Below the pieces are notes generated by a model. The model saw only the letters and a program-made list of their open reading frames with translations, had not been told where the DNA came from and did not search any database. Positions 6,049-9,921 of a stretch of 9,921 nucleotides of DNA are shown in pieces (position 1 is the first letter of the stretch; every line of letters starts with the position of its first letter). This DNA comes from Clostridiales bacterium. Lineage in GTDB: Bacteria; Bacillota; Clostridia; Peptostreptococcales; Anaerovoracaceae. The translations under genes were made by a program, and so were the position numbers. The DNA lies in assembly GCA_012735285.1 (NCBI GenBank), contig JAAYHT010000036.1:1-9921 (forward strand), in the 5' to 3' direction.

Positions 6049-6800
6049 GAAAACTTAATTGGGTGCTCCAAGAAAGTACTTCCGGTGTTTTCTCGTTTAA
6101 TGACCTATGTTCGATATTGAGTGACCTTGAAGACTCTAATGTATATATTCTAAACAAGCGTGGGAAGGTTCTAGGAGTTCATTACAAAATAAAATCGGAC
6201 AGTGCAGCAATAACAGACCCGGAAACAGGTGTAGAAAGATTTCCGGCGGAATATAACGAAGCTCTATTAGAAATTAAGGATACTCAAGTTAACTTAACTA
6301 ATGAAGAATCGTTAGAGATATTTAAATATGATTACGATACTTCCGATAAATACCACCTTATTATTCCCATAGTAAGCGGAGGTCAGCGATTAGGAGCATT
6401 GGTTGCATCGAGATATAGTCCGGAGTATTCTGCTGAAGATGTTATACTCGGAGAATATGGAGCAACTGTAGTTGGATTAGAGATTTTAAGAAGAAAAACT
6501 ATAGAGAAAGAAGAAGAGGAAAGAAGAAAGGCAATTGTCCAGATGGCAATTGGCACCTTGTCCTATTCGGAAGTAGAGGCTGTAAGACAGATCTTCAATG
6601 AGCTTAAAGGTTCTGAAGGTGTATTGGTTGCAAGTAGGATAGCAGACAGGTCAGGAATTACAAGATCTGTTATAGTTAATGCTTTAAGAAAACTAGAGAG
6701 TGCCGGTATCATAGAGACAAGATCTTTAGGAATGAAGGGTACTCATATTAAAATCTTGAATAATAAATTCAGTCAAGAATTAGAAAAAATCTCATCTTAA
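6021..6800 (+). CDS. codY: GTP-sensing global transcriptional repressor CodY
   Basis: CodY represses nitrogen, amino-acid, motility and sporulation genes when GTP and branched-chain amino acids are plentiful. From ATG 6021 it has 259 residues, the same as the Bacillus subtilis protein. The N-terminal GAF domain (about 1-155) includes NVYILNKRGKVLG, FPAEYNEALL and IIPIVSGGQRLGALVASR, followed by a long linker helix (about 160-195). The C-terminal winged helix-turn-helix (from about 203) is nearly invariant: ASRIADRSGITRSVIV, ALRKLESAGIIETRSLG, MKGTHIK. The loop before FPAEY differs from the Bacillus protein: the Arg-Met pair that contacts isoleucine there appears to be Ser/Ala here, with a one-residue insertion. 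A CodY box upstream suggests autoregulation. A longer start at GTG 6003 is unlikely because it would contain the ribosome site. Confidence 0.97.
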   Translation: MSLDLLEKIRKLNWVLQESTSGVFSFNDLCSILSDLEDSNVYILNKRGKVLGVHYKIKSDSAAITDPETGVERFPAEYNEALLEIKDTQVNLTNEESLEIFKYDYDTSDKYHLIIPIVSGGQRLGALVASRYSPEYSAEDVILGEYGATVVGLEILRRKTIEKEEEERRKAIVQMAIGTLSYSEVEAVRQIFNELKGSEGVLVASRIADRSGITRSVIVNALRKLESAGIIETRSLGMKGTHIKILNNKFSQELEKISS

Positions 6801-6803
6801 GTT

Positions 6804-6851
6804 ACTAAAAACCCAAGTCTATCATAAAATGGATTGACGGGGGTTTTTAGT
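6804..6851 (+). terminator. Terminator-like long hairpin after codY, overlapping the yunB start
   Basis: The outer arms ACTAAAAACCC (6804-6814) and GGGTTTTTAGT (6841-6851) are exact 11-bp complements, an A-tract/T-tract terminator layout. Inside, GTCTATC (6817-6823) pairs with GATTGAC (6832-6838) with one mismatch around an 8-base loop. It starts three bases after the codY stop and ends two bases before the yunB ATG, so its 3' arm holds the only ribosome-site candidate of yunB. Confidence 0.7.
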
Positions 6852-6852
6852 G

Positions 6853-7515
6853 ATGAAAAATAGGCGCAGACAAAATAAGAGTCTGAAGTGGTTTATAATC
6901 TTTATTATACTGCTGGTCATTTTTGGCTACAGTTTCTTTTTTATGGAACGTGTAGTCAAACCTAGTCTCTCGGGGATTGGTGAAACAAGAGCCAGGGTGA
7001 TGGTCACACAGGCTATAAATGAAGTTGTCCGTGAAAAGTTTATGGAGGATATTGAATCTGCAAAACTACTGGATATAAGGACCAACGAAGAGGGAAAGGT
7101 AACCATGGTTCAAGCAGATTCTGTAGCCATGACGCGTCTATCCTATGATCTGGCTGCAAGAATCCAAAAACATATTAAAGACCTCGATAAAGATAAGGTT
7201 TTAGTTCCTATTGGCGCAATTTTGGGAAGTGAATTGCTTGCGCAGACAGGGCCAAGCGTTACTATAAAGGTTTTGCCTCTAGGTTCTACATCCGTAAAGT
7301 TTAATACTGAATTTGAGGAGACTGGTATCAACCAAACCAAATACAAGGTCTATCTGGAGGTAGATACCAATGCGCGTGTAATGGTACCTTTCGCGTCTAA
7401 TGAAATAGATGTACATACAACTCTTTTAATATCAGAAACTGTAATTATAGGCGATGTACCGCAAACCTACATTATGGTTCCTGAAGAAGATGTATTAGAT
7501 TCTGATTGGGATTAA
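6853..7515 (+). CDS. yunB: Sporulation protein YunB
   Basis: YunB is a membrane-anchored protein needed for efficient sporulation in Bacillus, where it belongs to the mother-cell sigma-E regulon; its biochemical role is unknown. The 220-residue protein has a basic N-terminus (KNRRRQNKSLK), one membrane segment at about 12-30 (WFIIFIILLVIFGYSFFF), and then an extracytoplasmic domain. Family-typical stretches include PIGAILGSELLAQTGP, KVLPLGSTSVKFNTEFEETG, INQTKYKVYLEVDTNARVMV and IGDVPQTYI. The start is ATG 6853; GTG 6850 directly before it is possible. Only GGGGG (6839-6843) can serve as ribosome site, and it is in the arm of the codY hairpin. hflX follows after seven bases. Its presence is the main evidence that the organism forms spores. 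Confidence 0.93.
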   Translation: MKNRRRQNKSLKWFIIFIILLVIFGYSFFFMERVVKPSLSGIGETRARVMVTQAINEVVREKFMEDIESAKLLDIRTNEEGKVTMVQADSVAMTRLSYDLAARIQKHIKDLDKDKVLVPIGAILGSELLAQTGPSVTIKVLPLGSTSVKFNTEFEETGINQTKYKVYLEVDTNARVMVPFASNEIDVHTTLLISETVIIGDVPQTYIMVPEEDVLDSDWD

Positions 7516-7522
7516 GGAGATC

Positions 7523-8800
7523 ATGTTTAAGTTTAATGATAATAATGAAATAGTGAAAGATGAGGATAGGGCAATCCTAGTTGGTTTGGAAATCGAAGAG
7601 GATATCTCTTATTATATGCAAGAGTTATGCGGTTTAGCTGAGGCTGCAGGCATTGAAGTAGCTGGAGAGATGGTGCAGGTAAGAAAGCAGCCTAATAAAT
7701 CGTATTTTATTGGAAAAGGTAAAGTAGAAGAACTTGCTTTAATGTGCAAAAACTTAGAAGCAGATCTTGTGGTTTTCAACGACGAGCTTTCCGGAATTCA
7801 ACTCCGTAATTTGGAAGACAAGCTAGGGGTTCGCGTTATTGATAGAACAACCCTTATACTAGACATATTTGCTACTAGGGCTGTTTCAAAAGAAGGGAAA
7901 CTTCAGGTTGAATTAGCCCAGCTTCAATATAGACTACCTAGATTGACGGGCCTAGGCAAATCGCTTTCGAGGCTAGGAGCAGGTATAGGTACCAGGGGGC
8001 CGGGTGAAAAGAAGCTTGAGTCTGACCGCAGGCATATCAGACGAAGAATAGATGATATAAAAAAGGAAATTGAAACAATAAGGAAAAACCGCAGGACTCA
8101 GAGGGCAAGAAGAGAAAAAACCGACATTCCTGTGGTTGCCTTGGTAGGCTATACCAATTCCGGCAAGTCTGCAATTATGAACCGGCTGTTAAAAAACTCT
8201 TTTAATGAAGATAAATTGGTGGCTGAAAAGGACATGCTCTTTGCGACATTAGATACCTTTCAGAGGAACATAAAATTAGACAATAAACACGAGTTTATAT
8301 TAATAGATACAGTCGGGTTTGTAAGCAATCTGCCGCATACTTTGATAGACGCTTTTAAAGCCACATTAGAGGAGGTCTACTATGCAGATCTCTTGCTCCA
8401 CGTTGTGGATGTGTCTTACGAGGATTACGAGTTTCATATCGAAGTAACTAACGAAGTAATCAATCAGATATGGCCCGGATATAAAGATAAAATCTTAGTC
8501 TATAACAAGATAGATCTTCTTGAAAGCCCAGATAGAACTTCCATGGAAGGTCAGAACAGCGTGTGTATTTCTGCAAAGACTGGAGAAAATATTGATGTAT
8601 TATTGAAGGTGATAGAAAAAAGATTATTCAGTGAACGAATACGCACAGCTTTGATCATTCCATATGATAGGGGAGAAATTGCTTCTGATTTATGTTATAG
8701 ATATAATATCGAAAAAACAGAATATAGAAACGAAGGAACCTATATGGAGGTAGAACTTTCATATAAAGATTATCAAAGATTAGAGAGTTTTATGGTATAA
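7523..8800 (+). CDS. hflX: GTPase HflX, ribosome-associated
   Basis: HflX is a TRAFAC-class GTPase that binds the 50S subunit and splits or rescues stalled ribosomes under stress. The 425-residue protein has the full layout. The N-terminal HflX domain contains YFIGKGKVEEL, VVFNDELSGIQLRNLE, and a glycine-rich segment (GLGKSLSRLGAGIGTRGPGEKKLE). A basic coiled-coil linker follows (about 165-200), then the G domain: G1 GYTNSGKS (209-216), switch LFATLDT, G3 DTVG (262-265), G4 NKID (328-331) and SAKTG for G5. The residue after GKS is Ala where Thr is common, but the P-loop Ser is intact. ATG 7523 has AAGGAG overlapping the yunB stop codon, only 3 bases from the start, which implies translational coupling to yunB. 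Confidence 0.96.
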   Translation: MFKFNDNNEIVKDEDRAILVGLEIEEDISYYMQELCGLAEAAGIEVAGEMVQVRKQPNKSYFIGKGKVEELALMCKNLEADLVVFNDELSGIQLRNLEDKLGVRVIDRTTLILDIFATRAVSKEGKLQVELAQLQYRLPRLTGLGKSLSRLGAGIGTRGPGEKKLESDRRHIRRRIDDIKKEIETIRKNRRTQRARREKTDIPVVALVGYTNSGKSAIMNRLLKNSFNEDKLVAEKDMLFATLDTFQRNIKLDNKHEFILIDTVGFVSNLPHTLIDAFKATLEEVYYADLLLHVVDVSYEDYEFHIEVTNEVINQIWPGYKDKILVYNKIDLLESPDRTSMEGQNSVCISAKTGENIDVLLKVIEKRLFSERIRTALIIPYDRGEIASDLCYRYNIEKTEYRNEGTYMEVELSYKDYQRLESFMV

Positions 8801-8813
8801 TAAAGGAGGACAA

Positions 8814-9437
8814 ATGTTCCGATATTTGACTATAAAAAAAGAAGCTACAGTAGAGCAGGTCATAGAAAAATCACGCTTTATAGCTCATGTTAAACCAGTT
8901 GAAACAAGGGAAGAAGCGGAAGAATTTTTCAATAAGATTCGCACTGAACATAGAAATGCAACACATAATGTACCTGCGCTTGTGTTAGGTGAAAAATGTG
9001 AGTTTCAATGGGCAAGCGACGACGGCGAACCACAGGGAACTTCTGGACCGCCAATATTGCAAATGCTTGTAAGTGAAGGAATAACCAAAATTGCAGTAAT
9101 GGTAACAAGATACTTTGGAGGAATAAAGCTGGGTACAGGGGGGTTAGTAAGAGCATATACTAATACTGCCAAACTAGCACTTGAGGCTGCCGGAGTTTGT
9201 GAAGTAAGAGAAAGAAATGTGCTTTTTATTAAGCTAGACTATACATACCTAGGGAAACTGCAAAACCTTGCTCAAAATGGCGAATTTGAGCTTTTAAACG
9301 CCCATTATGAAGACATGGTAACTGTAGAATTAGGCATAGAACCTGAGAGGACACAGTACTTGTTAGGTTTGTTGGCTAATATAACGGGCGGTAAATACGA
9401 GGAAGTAGGAATTAGACAAGAGTTGATTAAAATTTAG
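8814..9437 (+). CDS. yigZ: YigZ/YvyE (IMPACT family) protein
   Basis: This 207-residue protein belongs to the YigZ/IMPACT family, related to the eukaryotic translational regulator IMPACT; the bacterial function is not firmly established. The N-terminal domain shows the family signatures KSRFIAHVKPV, HNVPALVLG, WASDDGEPQGTSGPPIL, VMVTRYFGGIKLGTGGLVRAY. The C-terminal ferredoxin-like part (about 135-207, DUF1949-type) includes LDYTYLGKLQNL. The length is typical. ATG 8814 has a strong ribosome site, AAAGGAGG (8802-8809), just 13 bases after the hflX stop, so it is probably co-transcribed with hflX. No terminator is visible before the tRNA-Asn promoter. Confidence 0.93.
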   Translation: MFRYLTIKKEATVEQVIEKSRFIAHVKPVETREEAEEFFNKIRTEHRNATHNVPALVLGEKCEFQWASDDGEPQGTSGPPILQMLVSEGITKIAVMVTRYFGGIKLGTGGLVRAYTNTAKLALEAAGVCEVRERNVLFIKLDYTYLGKLQNLAQNGEFELLNAHYEDMVTVELGIEPERTQYLLGLLANITGGKYEEVGIRQELIKI

Positions 9438-9447
9438 AAAAAAGCCG

Positions 9448-9476
9448 TTGACAATAAAAATTGCTTGTGCTAAGAT
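9448..9476 (+). promoter_or_regulatory. Strong promoter of tRNA-Asn
   Basis: A consensus TTGACA (9448-9453), exactly 17 bp, then TAAGAT (9471-9476) with an extended TGC (9468-9470). Predicted start near 9483, about 23 bases before the tRNA. This is the best promoter in the window and suits a stable RNA. A five-base inverted repeat (AGCCG 9443-9447, CGGCT 9483-9487) brackets it. Confidence 0.9.
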
Positions 9477-9505
9477 AGGATTCGGCTCACAAAAGAAAAA
9501 GACGT

Positions 9506-9580
9506 TCCAAGGTAGCTCAATGGTGGAGCACGCGGCTGTTAACCGATAGGCTGTGGGTTCGAGTCCCACCCTTGGAGCCA
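9506..9580 (+). tRNA. tRNA-Asn (anticodon GUU)
   Basis: The acceptor stem TCCAAGG (9506-9512) pairs with CCTTGGA (9570-9576), followed by G and an encoded CCA. The D stem is GCTC/GAGC, the anticodon loop CTGTTAA has GTT at 9538-9540, and the T arm is GTGGG-TTCGAGT-CCCAC. The anticodon stem CGCGG/CCGAT has only three proper pairs: positions 28-42 are G and A and 27-43 are C and T. The usual Firmicute gene pairs at 28-42, so this copy is slightly unusual but otherwise complete. Confidence 0.95.
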
Positions 9581-9601
9581 AATATAGAAGATATTTGAAA
9601 A

Positions 9602-9619
9602 TTGAATATAGCTATTCAA
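9602..9619. repeat. 7-4-7 inverted repeat between tRNA-Asn and tRNA-Val
   Basis: TTGAATA (9602-9608) and TATTCAA (9613-9619) are exact complements around TAGC. No T tract follows, so it is not a clear terminator of tRNA-Asn. It overlaps the -35 of the first tandem promoter. Its role is unknown. Confidence 0.35.
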
Positions 9620-9643
9620 ATTACAAACACTTTATGCTAAAAT
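9615..9643 (+). promoter_or_regulatory. Upstream tandem promoter of tRNA-Val/Asp
   Basis: TTCAAA (9615-9620), 17 bp, TAAAAT (9638-9643) with extended TGC (9635-9637). The -35 matches four of six, the -10 five of six, and the TGC extension resembles that of the tRNA-Asn promoter. Predicted start near 9650. Confidence 0.5.
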
Positions 9644-9658
9644 ATTCGATGAAACTAC

Positions 9659-9687
9659 TTGACACAACAAAATAAATAATATATATT
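9659..9687 (+). promoter_or_regulatory. Main promoter of tRNA-Val/Asp
   Basis: Consensus TTGACA (9659-9664), 17 bp, TATATT (9682-9687). Predicted start near 9694, about 18 bases before tRNA-Val. The 7-bp arms TGACACA (9660-9666) and TGTGTCA (9695-9701) form an inverted repeat spanning from the -35 to the start site. Confidence 0.85.
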
Positions 9688-9711
9688 TATGAACTGTGTC
9701 AGATAGTATCG

Positions 9712-9787
9712 GGGCGCATAGCTCAGCTGGGAGAGCACCTGCCTTACAAGCAGGGGGTCATAGGTTCGAACCCTATTGCGCCCACCA
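9712..9787 (+). tRNA. tRNA-Val (anticodon UAC)
   Basis: The acceptor GGGCGCA (9712-9718) pairs with TGCGCCC (9777-9783), then A and an encoded CCA. The D stem is GCTC/GAGC, the anticodon stem CCTGC/GCAGG is perfect, the loop CTTACAA has TAC at 9745-9747, and the T arm is ATAGG-TTCGAAC-CCTAT. All stems pair fully. Eleven bases separate it from tRNA-Asp, so both come from one precursor. Confidence 0.97.
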
Positions 9788-9798
9788 TACACCTTTAT

Positions 9799-9875
9799 GG
9801 CCGGGTAGTTCAGTTGGTTAGAATGCCAGCCTGTCACGCTGGAGGTCGACGGTTCGAGCCCGTTCCCGGTCGCCA
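9799..9875 (+). tRNA. tRNA-Asp (anticodon GUC)
   Basis: The acceptor GGCCGGG (9799-9805) pairs with CCCGGTC (9865-9871), with one G-U at the second pair, then G and an encoded CCA. The anticodon stem CCAGC/GCTGG is perfect and the loop CTGTCAC has GTC at 9833-9835. The D arm (GTTC/GAAT) and T arm (GACGG-TTCGAGC-CCGTT) are normal. Confidence 0.97.
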
Positions 9876-9904
9876 TTTTTTATGTCAGCTCTTGTATAGG
9901 CTGA
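9876..9904 (+). other. T tract and short hairpin after tRNA-Asp
   Basis: Six T residues (9876-9881) directly follow the CCA, and a 5-bp inverted repeat TCAGC (9885-9889)/GCTGA (9900-9904) comes next without a T tract before the window ends. The T run after a GC-rich stem could end the tRNA transcript, but this is weak. No gene is recognisable in the last 46 bases. Confidence 0.25.
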
Positions 9905-9921
9905 TCAGACTGCACCTAAGC

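Noticed and set aside
6834..6862. Sigma-A promoter from TTGACG (6834-6839)
   Set aside because: The hexamer 17 bases on (AAAATA) is a poor -10 and the start would lie within the yunB coding sequence.
9363..9581. Reverse-strand reading frame with VGLEPTAYRLTAA
   Set aside because: It is the antisense translation of the tRNA-Asn gene and its flank; such peptides are a well-known source of false proteins in databases.
9589..9603. CodY box near tRNA-Val (11/15 match)
   Set aside because: It is in AT-rich DNA far from a promoter of a likely CodY target and the first half matches poorly.
9655..9876. Reverse-strand reading frame with NGLEPSTSSVTG and RVRTYDPLLVRQ
   Set aside because: It is the antisense of tRNA-Val and tRNA-Asp, again a known false protein pattern.
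1..9921. CRISPR arrays, insertion sequences, prophage or toxin-antitoxin genes
   Set aside because: No regularly spaced repeats, transposase, integrase or similar small gene pairs were seen; all antisense frames overlap well-identified genes and lack ribosome sites or family resemblance.

Overview
The window is a low-GC stretch of chromosome from an endospore-forming Firmicute, most likely a member of Clostridia. The evidence is strong AGGAGG-type ribosome sites, AT-rich spacers, a CodY global regulator, a HslVU (ClpQY) pair next to it, and a YunB-type sporulation protein. Every protein gene and all three tRNAs are on the + strand. I cannot name the genus from sequence alone. Nothing here looks like a mobile element, CRISPR array, defence system or biosynthetic cluster.

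Layout. (1) 1-775: the 3' part of ftsY (signal-recognition-particle receptor), closed by a very clear intrinsic terminator. (2) 811-1730: dprA behind its own extended -10 promoter, with a perfect 7-1-7 inverted repeat over the -10. (3) 1717-5924: topA, hslV and hslU, closely spaced with good ribosome sites. They probably form one transcript started by a promoter lying in the last codons of dprA, whose mRNA would begin with a hairpin. (4) 5928-6851: codY, preceded by a 13/15 match to the CodY box (likely autoregulation) and followed by a terminator-like hairpin. (5) 6853-9437: yunB, hflX and a YigZ/IMPACT-family gene, closely packed. The yunB start region lies inside the descending arm of the codY hairpin. 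(6) 9448-9881: tRNA-Asn(GUU) with a near-consensus promoter, then tRNA-Val(UAC) and tRNA-Asp(GUC) behind two tandem promoters.

How the genes fit together. This is housekeeping: membrane targeting of proteins (FtsY), DNA uptake/recombination (DprA), DNA supercoiling (TopA), ATP-dependent proteolysis (HslVU), nutrient-controlled transcription (CodY), sporulation (YunB), ribosome rescue (HflX) and translation (tRNAs). The topA-hslV-hslU-codY order is the familiar Bacillus block, but trmFO and xerC, which normally sit between topA and hslV there, are absent. The flagellar genes that follow codY in Bacillus are also absent. ylxM-ffh, often found after ftsY, is not there either.

The points most worth a second look are regulatory. 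They are the yunB start buried in the codY terminator (possibly with a sporulation-sigma -10 in its loop), an out-of-frame mini-ORF overlapping the codY start, the divergent ligand loop of this CodY, the inverted repeat at the dprA promoter, and the hairpin at the predicted 5' end of the topA mRNA. I did not find a convincing undescribed multi-gene system.
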